Below are positions 1 to 12,012 of a stretch of DNA of 64,000 nucleotides, piece after piece. Every line of letters starts with the position of its first letter. The stretch's first letter is position 1. The notes beneath the pieces were generated by a model. That model did no database searches, had not been told where the DNA came from, and worked only from the letters and a program-made list of their open reading frames with translations. The DNA is from Gossypium raimondii. Lineage: Eukaryota > Streptophyta > Magnoliopsida > Malvales > Malvaceae. Location: positions 2,232,001-2,296,000 of the forward strand of contig NC_068565.1 in the NCBI RefSeq assembly GCF_025698545.1, written 5' to 3'. The translations under genes and the position numbers were made by a program.

Positions 1-196
1 TCTTATTACTACTGTTTTTTAGCTGCATTGCGGTGATTTGATTTCCTTTGCTCTCGTCTTTTTTTTTCGGTTGAGATCTGGTTTGTTTTAGGTTCAAGTT
101 AGGTGTAATTTTGGATCCGGATTGTTTTTTAATTGCTTGAATCGATGCAAATGAGTTATTCTGTTTTTGTTTAACAGGTCCCTTTGAGCCGAAGCC
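1..196 (+). promoter_or_regulatory. 5' leader and 5' UTR intron end of ACLB
   Basis: This stretch precedes the ACLB start codon. It is T-rich and ends in a convincing acceptor (tttaacag, to 178) followed by an 18-base leader that runs into the ATG at 197. I read it as the 3' part of a 5' UTR intron whose first non-coding exon lies left of the window. The true promoter is therefore outside the window. The start context gccATGG is strong. Confidence 0.6.
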
Positions 197-3100
197 ATGG
201 CCACTGGACAGTTATTTTCTCGGACCACTCAAGCGTTATTCTACAATTACAAACAACTTCCTATTCAACGCATGCTTGATTTTGATTTCCTTTGCGGTAC
301 GGTTCTCTTTCTGGTTTCATTTTTTTGTTGATCAAAGTTTACAGTTCATATTTTTCTTTAAGAACTTAAGTGGAATTGTTCGAATTAAGTTGTTTATTGC
401 TTGATTCTTTATAAGTACTGAATTTTCTTTTTGAATTTGTAGGGAGGGAAACACCATCTGTTGCTGGTATTATTAATCCCGGTGCTGAGGGATTTCAGAA
501 ACTCTTCTTTGGTCAAGAGGAAATTGCGATCCCAGTACATTCTACGTAATAAGCTCTTCTATTCTGTTTCTATTTTTATATCAGTCTTTGCTTTTCTTTG
601 ATTATTAATTAGTATCTTCATAGTTCTTTATGGTAAATGAACTTTATGGCATGTTAGCTTTATGCATTATTATCCTACACACTGCCTGCTAAGTTTAGAA
701 ATCTCCACAAAAGGTGCTTCTACGACCAATCTTGTGTAAAACTGGAAAGATACACTTGCTTCTATAGATTTTAAATTCTGCTGTTATAGGATGGTCATCT
801 GTTATATTATAAATTTTCTTCGAGAAGATTCACTTCTTTTACTGTTAACAAATTATATATTAATTGGCCTATGATACTATAGATTGGCCTAGCTTTTCAT
901 GAGCAGAAGGATTTTTTTTTGGTTATTCGGTTAACTGTTTCTCAAATATGGAAACCAATGTGTATTGTGCTTGTAAGTTGTAATCAATTAGTTCCTACCA
1001 ATTAATAATCTAGTTGTGTCATGATAAAGCACATTAAGTAAATACATTTGCTTTTACATCCTTTAAAGAGTACGACAATGCTGAAAGCTTACTCTATTGT
1101 TTAGTTGGTTACTTTCTTTCTCCAAGCTTTATGTTCTCTGACCTTTGATTTGATATGTTTTGCAGCATTGAAGCAGCATGTACTGCACACCCAACTGCTG
1201 ATGTTTTTATCAACTTTGCATCTTTCCGAAGGTTAGTCCTCATGTTTTATGCTGTTTCTTAGCGCAGGAGTTCTTGAATGCATAAGTTAATTATTATATT
1301 TTATTTCACTTGCAGTGCTGCTGCTTCATCCATGGCTGCTCTGAAACAGCCAACCATTCGAGTTGTTGCTATAATTGCTGAAGGTGTTCCTGAGTCAGAC
1401 ACCAAGCAGTTGATTGCATATGCACGTTCCAACAATAAGGTGAGGAAGATGATTTAAACCAAACTAGGCAATGATTATGATCATCAAATAAATACATGTC
1501 ATATTGGGTTCTTGCACAAGCAAAGTATCTGTTTTAGAGTTAACTGTTTGATCTTCTTTCACCTTCATTTGATTTTATTACTTACGAACTTGCAGGTTGT
1601 TATTGGCCCAGCTACCGTCGGAGGAATTCAGGCTGGAGCTTTTAAGATTGGTGACACTGCTGGAACAATTGACAACATTGTTCAATGCAAGCTGTACAGG
1701 CCTGGATCTGTTGGCTTTGTCTCCAAATCTGTACGTGATAATGATACTTTTTCTTTATGTATGGGTGCGCATGTCTGTCAATGCCTCTTTCTCTTCTGCT
1801 TAAGCAAATTCTACTTGGCACTTTGTGGGGGCAATCTATCCTCAATTTGACATTTACGTTATGTCTTTGGCAAGAATGTGAATCCATGCTCTTTCATCTG
1901 TTGTGACATGTTCTTTTATAAAATAATTGCAGGGTGGTATGTCAAATGAAATGTACAACACAATTGCCCGTGTTACAGATGGAATCTATGAAGGTAACAA
2001 ATAAGCTTTTAACATTTTGCTCTATATTCATACCTGCTAAACTGAATGAAAATTTATATTAAATATTAAATTTGGGTACAAATTGAAAACTTGTGTAGGT
2101 ATTGCAATTGGAGGAGATGTCTTCCCTGGCTCCACTTTATCTGACCATATTTTGCGATTTAACAATATTCCACAGGTAAATCATTTTTTTCATTCAATTC
2201 CTTGTGGTTTCCTGTCTATTATTAGTTGCTACACATGCAAAGAACGCATGGCATGGTTAGAAAAATGAGAAACTTACACTCCCAATTCTCCATCTTAACT
2301 TTTAATAGGATTAAGAATTCAAAATTCATAATTGATTTTGAAACATCTTCTGCATTGGAAAAGAAGGTTTCTGATTTGTTTTCCATATTCACCTCAGGTA
2401 AAGATGATGGTTGTGCTCGGAGAGCTTGGTGGACGAGATGAGTATTCCTTGGTTGAAGCCCTGAAACAGGGAAAAGTGAACAAGCCAGTGGTTGCTTGGG
2501 TCAGTGGAACTTGTGCACGACTCTTCAAGTCAGAAGTACAGTTTGGTCATGCTGTAAGCTACAAACTTAATCTTCCTGGAATTCATTCAACTACGGTGTT
2601 ACTGCGATTAGTGAGACATAACTTTACCTTATTACTCATTCAGGGAGCTAAGAGTGGTGGTGAGATGGAGTCTGCCCAGGCAAAGAATCAGGCACTAAGG
2701 GATGCTGGAGCTGTAGTTCCCACTTCATATGAAGCTTTTGAAGCTGTGATCAAGGAAACATTTGACAAACTGGTATGTTTCTATCTTGTCCAAAGTTTGA
2801 CCAGTTCTATGCTTTAGTTATATTCATGTACTCGACTTGTGTCTTTAGGTTGAACAAGGGAAGATTACACCCGTGAAGGAAGTTATGCCTCCACAAATCC
2901 CAGAAGATCTTAACAATGCAATTAAGAGCGGGAAAGTTCGTGCTCCAACTCACATTATTTCAACCATCTCTGATGACAGGGGTACCTTGCCTTAACCCAT
3001 ATACGTTGAAAATTGAAAGAGATGTTTGATACATTGAGATGAGCCTGCACTAATTTCTTTCTTCTTTCCTAATTTGCAGGTGAGGAACCGTGCTATGCTG

Positions 3101-4350
3101 GTGTGCCCATGTCTTCCATTGTCGAGCGAGGTTATGGTGTTGGTGATGTCATTTCTCTCTTGTGGTTCAAACGTAGCCTTCCCAGATACTGTACTCATTT
3201 TATCGAGGTAGGCTACTGAAATTAGACTAACTTCTTAAGGGTTATGTGTCATTTTATGACTATCTCCATCTTTAGAAAGCAAATTCCTGTGTTGTTTTCA
3301 CTAATAAGTATGATCTGTTCAGATATGCATCATGCTCTGTGCCGACCACGGTCCATGTGTCTCTGGTGCTCACAACACCATAGTGACTGCAAGAGCTGGA
3401 AAGGACCTAGTTTCCAGCCTTGTTTCAGGTTTGCTGACTATCGGTCCTCGATTTGGTGGTGCCATTGATGATGCTGCTCGGTACTTTAAAGATGCTTATG
3501 ACCGGGTAAGTTTCAATGGTGATTACTTGTAAAGGTTTGGGATGACTTGGTTTTTTATGACCGTTTTCTGCTAACATTCTAAGATGCTTTTTTCCATCCT
3601 GTGTTTTCACAGGGCCTTACACCTTATGAATTTGTTGAAAGCATGAAAAAGAAGGGTATTCGTGTGCCAGGAATTGGCCACAGGTACAGATGGTTTTTAA
3701 TGGTTACAGATACCTTGTGAGTTTATTATTTCTTATGGATCTTATTACATGTCTAATGGTTGCAAATACTTGCTTTGCTTCGTGTTAAAAGGATTAAGAG
3801 AGGGGACAACAGAGATAAAAGAGTAGAGCTCCTCCAACGGTTTGCTCGCACACATTTCCCGTCTGTAAAGTACATGGAATATGCCGTTCAAGTTGAAACA
3901 TATACGCTTTCCAAGGCTAACAACCTTGTCCTCAACGTTGATGGTGCCATTGGGTCTCTTTTCTTGGATCTTCTTGCTGGAAGTGGAATGTTCTCCAAGC
4001 AAGAGATTGATGAGATAGTTGAGATCGGCTACCTTAATGGACTCTTTGTGTTAGCAAGATCCATTGGTTTGATTGGGTAAGATTGCTTACACTTCGGAAT
4101 TTCCATATATAACTTGAGTTTTCGTATATAAGCATGATATCTGATACCTGATACGAACTTAGATGGTCCAATGATGGTGAAAGGTTCATTGATTGATGGA
4201 ACGTTTTATTGCATTTGCTTAAATACTTGTAATGTATTTACTAGCTTCTTACATTTAATCGTTCGATATCTCAGGCACACATTCGACCAAAAGAGATTGA
4301 AGCAGCCACTATACCGTCACCCATGGGAGGATGTTCTCTACACCAAGTGA
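197..4350 (+). CDS. ACLB: ATP-citrate synthase (lyase) beta chain, subunit B
   Basis: This is the catalytic B subunit of plant cytosolic ATP-citrate lyase, which with subunit A turns citrate, ATP and CoA into acetyl-CoA, oxaloacetate, ADP and phosphate for cytosolic acetyl-CoA. Fifteen coding exons join in frame: 197-296, 443-545, 1166-1231, 1316-1439, 1596-1730, 1933-1993, 2099-2175, 2398-2553, 2644-2772, 2849-2981, 3080-3207, 3323-3505, 3613-3683, 3792-4076 and 4275-4350. They encode 608 aa, the usual family length. The N-terminal half is the CoA-ligase type; the phospho-histidine motif FGHAGAKSGG (His273) spans the exon 8/9 junction. The C-terminal half is citrate-synthase-like, with CVSGAHNT (His421), GIGHR (His488) and NVDG (Asp539). 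All key residues are present and the gene looks functional. It starts [12 protein letters not shown], as in known ACLB proteins. Confidence 0.97.
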
Positions 4351-4690
4351 GAGAGAGCCATTCACGGCAGGTGCGTGCAACGGCGACCTGCTTTTCTTTT
4401 TTCTCGAGCATTCTTGTTTTCGAAGTCATTGGTGTCTGCATTTTGGAGGGAGGGGGGTTATTGGTTGTTTTGTTCTTCCATTAGTGTTTGTAATGTTAAT
4501 TGGTGTTGTATTCAAAGATTACGAGATGAAAAAGATTAAAAAAAAAAAAGTTTCTAATCATTTTTTAAACCAAAATTGTATCAGTTTCATGGAAAAATAA
4601 GAGATGCCTGTCAGGTTTTGTATGTGCAAAAGAAACATACATTGTATGAGAAATTAGGATTCCTCCTTCTGAATTATTAAATATTACAGT
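4351..4690 (+). other. ACLB 3' UTR region
   Basis: Non-coding sequence after the ACLB stop contains a G-rich and T-rich stretch and AT-rich possible polyadenylation signals near 4595-4690. No conserved protein is seen; the open frame across 4331-4600 is a chance read-through in another frame. Confidence 0.5.
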
Positions 4691-4716
4691 ATAGGCAGTT
4701 GAAATAAATTTTTACC

Positions 4717-4897
4717 AAAGGGTTAATGTAATTTTTCGCCTTAAACTTGGTAATTAGATCCATTTTGATATTTATATTTTTCTATTCACTTTGATACCTA
4801 AGTTTAGCAACTAGTTATCAAAGTGGATAAAAAAAAATGTAGAAGTACAAAATGAATCTAGTTGTTTAAGTTTAGGAAAAAAATTACATTAACCTTT
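4717..4897. mobile_element. Foldback MITE (about 180 bp)
   Basis: The left arm begins AAAGGGTTAATG and the right arm ends in its near complement. The two arms pair over most of their roughly 80 bases, so the whole element is one long imperfect hairpin. It is a non-autonomous DNA transposon relic of unassigned superfamily. The target duplication is not clear. Confidence 0.7.
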
Positions 4898-5898
4898 CTC
4901 TAAATCTAAATGTTGGATAACTAAGGTTAAATGAGGTGCTTATGCTCACTAATTATTTGATGAGAAAAAGAAAAAGCTAAGTTTGATTTGTTCACTCCTG
5001 AGCCAAGCTAAAGCTCTAGAGATAGTCAATTTGAACAGTTTGTATGCCTAATCCAACCATTTATTTATAAATATATTTTTTAACATTTTATTTAAATAAG
5101 CTTAAACTCGAACTCATAATAATATATAAATATTTAAAAAAAAGCTTGAGTCAAACTCAAACAATATTATTCTATTTTGAGATAAACTTGTTGCGAGTTT
5201 TTATTTTTATTTTTATTTTTTTTCAATTTTTGATACCTTGTTTGATTCTATTTTGAGTCTAACTCAATCTTAGATCATTATACGCAATCAAGTTTGAATT
5301 GATATCGAATAAAATTGGGCTTTTCACTGTTGTCACGGCTCAATCACATCCTAAATGATGCAAATGGCTAAATCTTTTATGGGTCGTGGCCGAGCCAGAT
5401 AGACCCAACCTGAATTTCTTGGGTTGTATAATAAACCTATTGGGTCTAACCGGTTATGTAAGACTAGATCGACTCGGATGAACTAGTCTATCCCATTTTT
5501 TCCCCAACGTTTATTTTTCGTATATTTAAAATTAAATCCTTCTATTTTTATCTTCGACATTTTGAAATTAAAAAATTATAACCATATATAACAGAAAAAA
5601 TAATGTTGTAATGGACCAAAATTTTACAAAAGAATTTTAGCGATTTTAACAAGCATTTTTAAATATGAATATGAAAAGTACTAGGATCTAATGCATATTC
5701 CAAATCGGAAAATATAAACAAAGAAAAGCGGTTTTCCCACTCTTTCCCCCGCTATGCATTATTTCACACAATCTACAAAGGCCACAACTGCCTTTTACGT
5801 CTTTTGAATGAAACCAATAAGCATAACTGCCATCGCCTTAAAACTGAGTTTAATGATTCTAAATAGTTTAGAGTGATATCATTTGTCGCCGGCTCGGT
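4898..5898. other. Intergenic, AT-rich, no gene seen
   Basis: This lies between the convergent ACLB and HYPK genes. It holds AT-rich repeat debris with several short phrases around 'actcgaactca' and 'gagtcaaactcaa' that resemble decayed hairpin elements. The 3' UTR of HYPK must lie at its right end. No open frame with protein-like content was found on either strand. Confidence 0.5.
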
Positions 5899-7402
5899 CT
5901 AGTGAAGCAATGATCGAATGGCAGCAACGGCATCGCCCTTGTGCTCACGGAGTGTTCTCTCAGCCACCTTTTTGTCCAACTAATTTTTCCAGTGAAAATG
6001 ATTTAAAAAAGAAAAGAAAAGATATTAGAACCTTTGGCACATTACATCGGTGAGAAGAACAAATAAACAACTAAGAATCCAACCTCTAATTCATTCGCAA
6101 TGATGTCAACTTCAGCCGCGTTGATTTTAACAGCAGCTAATTCTTTCTCTCTGTATGGAAACAAAAATGTACTTGAGGTTAAGGATAAACCAGGGATGAC
6201 CAATTTGAGTAATTACGGAGCAGTCAAAAACTACAACATTGGATCTTTCGTTTCGAAAGGTCTACAAGCTATGATATAACAATGGGGATTTCGGGATCCC
6301 ATAATAATATTGGCAAAGAAAGAACATAAGGATTATGATGTCAAAAGAAGAAACCTTGTCTAGCAAACTGAAATCAAAGACGATTATCCATTGACACTGA
6401 TTAAAATTACAGGATATCGATCTTATTAGCATTCAATTTAATGTCAAACTAGTAGAATAATAGATGGCAAGCTTTCAATCTATGCTATTTTGACTCAGGT
6501 TTGTGTAGGATAAGTATACATCCAATACGAATATGTTATAACATTTAATTTTTTCCATGTATTTGGAAGGTCCTTGAAGGGTTATAAACTTGTATGAAAG
6601 TACCCATATCCGAATATGGACCAGATGAAGAACCCGAGCAACATAGCTTTTAGCAGGCTAACGATGTTGCTTATCGGGTAATGCATATACTCAACCCTCA
6701 ACTATAAGAATATCAATGTGGCAATCAATCTAGAAAAACCTAATCAATTATTAAACATAATTTTCTTTTGACATTGTTTATGTCCATTTTACGGTCACTG
6801 TTTACGGTTCATGGCTGCCTCTTCCAATAATGTGGTCGTTCAAACTTGCATCTCCTTGAGAGTGCAATGTGGCTTAACATTGCAGCCAACTTATTGGTAA
6901 TTATTAAACATGATGACAAAGTAAAATTCAATATATTCCAATGCAAACACAAAACAATCTTCTTCTCTGCCTTAACAAAATCTCAAAATGAACCTAATTG
7001 AACTAAAATTCAAATTGAATAGTCAAAGATTCAAAGCCAAATTTCAGTCAAAAATCGATTATTTTCTCACAAGAAAACTACAGAAAATGAAATTCATAAA
7101 ACAAAACCAAAAAGAAAAATCAAACCTCAATCTCATAGCATTCTTTTCTGCTTCAGCTGAGGCTGCAATCGATGCCATGGCCTGACACAGTCAAAACCAA
7201 AACTCATAAGAAACAATTAAATAAAATAAAAATTATACAAAAAAAAAACCATGAATTTATACAGAAAGAGTACCGATTGGGCACGAGAAGAATCAAGCTG
7301 TCGATCTTCGACACGGTCAGTGAGTTTATCGAAGGCTTTGCTTTGTTGTTGTAAATCCTTTGAGTCAACGACTCGGTCAACGCCTCCATCTCCAGCTTCC
7401 AT
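5899..7402 (-). CDS. HYPK: HYPK-like protein (Huntingtin-interacting protein K family, UBA domain)
   Basis: Four exons read on the minus strand (7402-7274, 7181-7126, 6150-6084, 5979-5899) join in frame to 110 aa, the size of plant HYPK. The N-terminus (MEAGDGGVDRVVDSKDLQQQ) is acidic and polar. The middle is a likely helix (AMASIAASAEAEKNAMRLRE). The C-terminal ~45 residues form a NAC-type UBA domain: ELAAVKINAADVDIIANELE-like helix, LDKKVAERTLREHKGD, then AAIRSLLH at the stop. In animals and plants HYPK associates with the NatA N-terminal acetyltransferase at the ribosome and modulates it; that role is from family knowledge. The gene is convergent with ACLB. The start is the first ATG, just inside a promoter with a telo-box. 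Confidence 0.88.
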
Positions 7403-7600
7403 ATTCGCTTGTTTTTTGCTTTAGTGTTCCAAGGTATAAGCGAGACGAGATAGAAGAAGAAGCTTTGCGAAGCTAAAACCCTAAACTCGTTGATCGATCA
7501 GAGTTTCAGTTCTCCACTTTCGAAATGGAAAATCCTTCGTGAATTGGAAACTATCTCCTAGGTTTTTAAGGCCCATTGTTGAAATTATGAATTGGGCTTT
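7403..7600 (-). promoter_or_regulatory. HYPK promoter: telo-box plus two site-II elements
   Basis: Upstream of the HYPK ATG are AAACCCTAAA (plus-strand 7476-7485, telo-box), GGCCCA (7570-7575) and TGGGCT (7593-7598). Telo-box plus TGGGCY is the known promoter signature of plant ribosomal-protein, translation and snoRNA genes. It fits a ribosome-associated product. An hAT-type element begins only 65 bp beyond this block. Confidence 0.6.
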
Positions 7601-7664
7601 AATTTATCAGAAGATTGGTCCAAACTTTGCAAGGCCGATTAAATTCGACTTATAGGATGAGCAA

Positions 7665-8115
7665 TAGAGGTGCTCATGAGCCGGGCGGCCCGGCCCGGCC
7701 TGACGGCCTGCCCGAAATATGGGAGGGTTTGGGTAAAAATATAGGCCTGAAATATGGGCTTGGGCAAAAAAATGAGGCCCGTTTAGAAAACGGTCCGGGC
7801 CTCGGGCACCACTTTTTTGGCCCGGGCCTGGCCCGATATAATAAATATATTTATTTTTTAAAAATTTTTTAATTTTAAAATATTTTTAAAATACTTTTTT
7901 ATTATTTTTTAATTTTAAAATATTTTTAAAATACTTTTTTTAATTTTTAAAATAAATTTTTGGTATTTATTAAAAAATGGACCGGGCCGGGCCCGGGCTT
8001 ATGATTTTTTCCCGGCTGGGCCTGGGCAAAATTTCAGGCCCATATTTCGGGTCGGGCCGAAAATTTTTATGGGCTCTGCCCGAATCCGGCCTGGCCCGGC
8101 CCATGAGCACCTCTA
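7665..8115. mobile_element. hAT-type MITE with perfect 8-bp target duplication
   Basis: The element is bounded by TAGAGGTGCTCATG and its exact inverted complement. It is flanked on both sides by ATGAGCAA (7657-7664 and 8116-8123), an 8-bp target site duplication typical of hAT. The arms are unusually GC-rich (repeated ggcccgg/ccgggc) while the centre is almost pure A/T. There is no transposase. The intact duplication and ends suggest a fairly recent insertion. Confidence 0.85.
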
Positions 8116-8812
8116 ATGAGCAACGGTGTAAATCAAATTAATTAATTTAAGTTTATTATTTTGATTAAATTGATTTAGGGTTTGTTTTAAATAATTAAGA
8201 CGATCAATTTTTTATTAATAAAATATATTTAACTTACCCAATCGATTTAATCGAATTTAATATATATTATTTATTTATTTTAAATATATTTTAAATATAA
8301 TTTAAATTAATCCGATTTAACTCGATTATAATATATATTTTTATATTAAAAAATTCAGTTAAACAACTTAACCGATCAAATCAACTGATGTGAAGTTGAT
8401 TCGATGGTTTAAAACGAAAGTTGGTCAATTAGTTATGTTGGAGGTTGGTTTATTAAGTCGGTTATATATGAAAATTGATAAATAAATAAAAACCAGAGGT
8501 TACATTGGTAGTCATATTAGGCATAATTATTTTGATTTTTAATCTAAAATTTTTTATATATGGTAGTCATATTGGACATAATTATTTTGATTTTTTATTT
8601 TTAATATATTTTTAATTACTTTTGTAATTGATAATAATTGAATTTTTAACCCATAATTCATATATAAAAAGACATCAAATACATATTCTTAAAAAAAACA
8701 CATACATAACTGATTAGTATATTTATTATTTGTTTTATATCAAAATGATAAATTTAATATTTAATTTGATTCTAAATAAATAATTTAATTTAATCAATGA
8801 CTCGAATGTGAC
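8116..8812. repeat. AT-rich intergenic with a short tandem duplication
   Basis: No gene is seen. A phrase of about 38 bp beginning ggtagtcatatt occurs at 8507-8544 and again at 8562-8600. The region before 8450 resembles a decayed repeat with 'aatcgatttaatcg'-like inverted phrases. Confidence 0.5.
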
Positions 8813-9322
8813 TAGAGGTGAGCATTCGATCGACTCATATCGAATCGAGCTAAAAAGTTTCGAGTTAGTTGAGTTAATGAATCTTATTTTGGCAATCGAA
8901 TTCAATTTTTCAATTTGAACAATTTTCAAATCAAGTCGAATTGAGTCAAGAAATTTCGAGTCAAGTCAAGTCGAGTTAACGAATCCTATTATTTGTATTC
9001 AATGTTACATTTACATGGACTGATTATTCAACTAGTAAGTGAAGTACGAGACCATTTAACTAGTAGGCGAAGTACAAGATTATTTAACTTAATGATTTCG
9101 ACTTTTAACTTTAAAAAAAAGGTAAATATTTATCAAAACGACGTAGTTTTATCTTTTCTTATTTGGATTTTCAGATAACTTGAATTGTGTAATTCATATT
9201 CGAGTTAAATCGAAAATTTTGATTTTTTTTATTCGAGTTGATCCAAATAACTCGAACTATTTAATTCAAAATTTAATTTTTTATCGAGTTTTTTGAATCG
9301 AATCGAATTTTGCTCACCCCTA
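8813..9322. mobile_element. hAT-type MITE, older copy
   Basis: The left end is TAGAGGTGAGCATT and the right end reads TTGCTCACCCCTA, giving 12-13 bp near-perfect terminal inverted repeats of hAT type. The arms contain many 'gaatcgaa/ttcgagtt' phrases that pair with each other. The flanking 8-mers (aatgtgac and aatttcat) match only partly, so the target duplication has decayed or the boundary is off by a few bases. Confidence 0.65.
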
Positions 9323-9590
9323 AATTTCATTACCAATCCAGTTTTTTATTTACAGGATATAAATTTATCATTACACACATATTAAAAGGGAAATATAGAA
9401 ATTATAAATATTATATTATATTATATATATATATATTTTTTGAAATGGTATTATTCATTTTCATTAGATCTTATGAAACTATACATTGAATGCATCCAAA
9501 GTTCTCCTCTCATACAATACAAATCAATTTTTTTTTTAAATAAACTAATTCCATAAATTTTCCCCTCATTGCAAAATATGTATCTTCTGT
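9323..9590. other. 3' flank of the pectinesterase gene
   Basis: AT-rich sequence with a (TA)n run at about 9410-9437. It presumably carries the 3' UTR of the minus-strand pectinesterase. No other feature is seen. Confidence 0.5.
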
Positions 9591-11248
9591 TCAAAGCCAT
9601 GCAGGAAGCCAAACGTTGCCATTGATGAACTCAATGGAAGTCCAGTACTTAGCTTCCTCGTCCGTCAATTGTTTCGCCCAATGAACTCTCCCGAATGTAT
9701 CGGCTCCCGGACCGTGACACTTGTATTCGGCATGGAACAGATGACTGCCATATAAAAGGTTGGTATTTACATTAGACAAAAAAGAGAATAACAAACGTGG
9801 AATTTAGAACACAGATGGTAGATTTTGCTTACTCAGGGCCACCGCGGTAGCTCCAGTCGGTCCATCCTGCGGGGACGATTGTCCTGGACAAGTATGTTTG
9901 TGCGAAGACCACGGTCGAATATTTTCCTTTAGCCCTTCCTAAATAAACACCTCCGATGCCATAAACCTTGCCTTTGACGAACACGAATCCGCTGTGGTCC
10001 TCTTGGTGTGCCCTGTTTTGAGCGGTAATCGATCCGTGGATCGCAATCCTCTTGTCTTGCAAGACGAAGATCTCGCAATTCTGCATGTAATGTACATGAT
10101 GATCATTAAAAAGGAATAAAACACCTGAAGCTTTTTCGTGTTCGGAAAATCTCGGATTTCGATTTGAAACTTACGTGGAACAACGACCTTCCGCGGCCAA
10201 AAATGAAATCAATCGAGCCTTGGATGTAGCAATTATGGTAGTAATGTCGGCCTTTGTAATCGAACAATGTGTTGTGGGTGCTAAAGAAAGCACAATGGTA
10301 AAATGCAACCCTATCTGCACCCACAAATACCGCCACTGACTGATTTTGAGATGTATACGCAACACCAGTAGGTGCCTCATTCTGCCATTGAATTGGAGCA
10401 ATTTGATGTTAAATTTTGGGCTTTAAAAATTGAAGATTGTTCTTTGTTCATTACCTTGAAGCTAATTCCGAAGGCGACGAAATGCTTGGCTTCGACGGTA
10501 AATGTGGCGGAGGCCTTATTATCGACGGAACTCAAGGACCATATAATAGCGGTCCTTCCCCTCCCATTGCCTCTCATGAAGATATACCGTTTATCTTTTG
10601 GTATATGAACCTTTTCTCTGCGACATTTCAAAAAAACCTTTCGATAATATTCAGGTCGGTCAAGTAACGATGGTAGGGGCAAAGTTAAAAATAAAATAAA
10701 AATTTAGGGTATCAAAATTAAATTATAATTTTTAGGACTTTAATAGTTATATCTTTATCATTTTTAAAAAATTAAATTAAAATTTTTATCATCTTTAAAG
10801 GGTCAAAGTGTAATTTAATTTTTATTAATTTAAAATTTAAAAAATTTTAAAAGACCTAAATAGAAAATTTTTAATTTTAAGACCAAGCCGTGCCAGTCCC
10901 TCGCTACGCCCTTGAAGGACAGTAAATGAATGATGCAAAGAAATGAACTTACCTATAAATCCCTTTCTTGACATGGATAACAACCCATTTAGAATTCCCT
11001 TTCGGGACGGCATTGATTGCTTCTTGGATCGACGTGTAGTCCCCTTTGCCGTTGATATCAACTTTGATCGTCACATTGCTGTTGATTTTCTTCGTCAAGA
11101 AAGGGGCATCGAGGACGGTCACGGGGTCCTTATCATCGCCGTTGGCGAAACACGGGAAATAGATCGCGACGATCAATAGAGAAGCAAATGCAAGGTTTAT
11201 TGGAGACATATTTTGGAATGCTTTGAGGGGAAGAGGAGGAGATTGCAT
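9591..11248 (-). CDS. Pectinesterase-like protein (CE8 family, PME67/PME29-like clade), secreted
   Basis: Five minus-strand exons (11248-10953, 10617-10455, 10381-10175, 10080-9833, 9744-9591) join in frame to 355 aa. A hydrophobic signal peptide (INLAFASLLIVAIYF) marks secretion to the cell wall. There is no N-terminal PMEI pro-domain, so it is a short type PME. Pectinesterases demethylate homogalacturonan. Landmarks are KGDYTSIQEAINAVP (N-terminal beta-helix), NQSVAV (Gln167), GSIDFIFGRG (Asp211) and YLGRAKGKYS (Arg271). The usual GYQDTLY loop reads STHNTLF, so Asn190 replaces the first catalytic Asp and His189 the neighbouring Gln. I recall the same loop in a plant subclade, so this is probably inherited rather than a fresh lesion, and activity is doubtful. 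An alternative start is the Met 13 codons further in (11209), directly before the signal peptide. Confidence 0.9.
10690..10915. repeat. Dispersed repeat in pectinesterase intron 1 ('ctacgccc' family)
   Basis: The intron holds a repeat that ends in 'ctcgctacgccc'. The same AT-rich body with 'gggtcaaagtgtaattt' and 'cctaaat' phrases recurs near 13330-13540, 22610-22830, 24300-24510, 36770-36980 and 38430-38640. It is a non-coding dispersed repeat of unidentified class. Confidence 0.5.
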
Positions 11249-11587
11249 GAGCCTTTATTAGAGGTTTCTCAAGATTTATATAGCATGAAGGTTGTTTTTT
11301 TTTTTTTTAAGGTAGAAATTGGATGGTGAGAACAATAACTAAAAAAATTGTCTATTTTAGACAAGTTTTTACAGCAAATCCTTTTATTTGTGGTTTATAA
11401 TGCATGGGTTTTTGTTAAAATTTGTTGTTTATAATGCATGATTTCCGCTTACTCAAATATTTGGATTTCTTAAGAGTCGAAAAACAACTCAGGTTGAGAA
11501 TAACACTAAACATGTTAAAAGATTTGTTAACATTAAATAGACGACATTCATTAAATTTAGGGTACTCTAAATTATTAGCACTTAAAC
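11249..11587. promoter_or_regulatory. Pectinesterase 5' flank
   Basis: This is upstream of the minus-strand pectinesterase start. On the minus strand the stretch near 11275-11285 reads as a TATATAAATC-type TATA box, about 30-40 bases above the ATG, so the leader would be short. The rest is AT-rich with nothing else recognisable. Confidence 0.4.
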
Positions 11588-12012
11588 TATGAGTAAATTT
11601 TTGTTTTAGTCACTTAACAAAAAAGTTACAATTCGGTCACTAAACTATTCAGAAGTTTTCATTTAAATCACGGGTTTTTTTGTTCACACTACTTGCACCA
11701 ATCAAAAGCTTTTTTCCCATGTCTCTTCTATAGTTCAGTTTTATTCTCATGAAACAACTTTGAACATCACGGATCTACTAACCAAATTCAAACAATTTTT
11801 TTCTCAAACCTCCGACACTGACCGTTAGATTGACTTGGATCTAAGTTATGTTCTTCTACTCGTCGATAGGTATTGATCGATCAATCGTACTAATTATCAA
11901 ATCATTGCTTATAGCTCACTAGCGAAACCTTAAAAAATACTTACCAGCCCAATAACTTAAATAAAAACTTTCAAATAGTTCAATGACCAAAACCAAAATT
12001 TATTCATAATTT
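11588..12012. mobile_element. Foldback MITE between divergent genes
   Basis: The left arm (ATGAGTAAATTTTTGTTTTAG...) and right arm (ending caaaatttattcat) are imperfect inverted complements for about 75 bases. The unpaired centre carries slightly GC-richer unique sequence. It sits between the divergently transcribed pectinesterase and enoyl-CoA hydratase genes. Confidence 0.6.

Noticed and set aside
1512-3610. Several open frames overlapping ACLB exons on both strands
   Set aside because: Shadows or exon-plus-intron read-through of the 15-exon ACLB gene.
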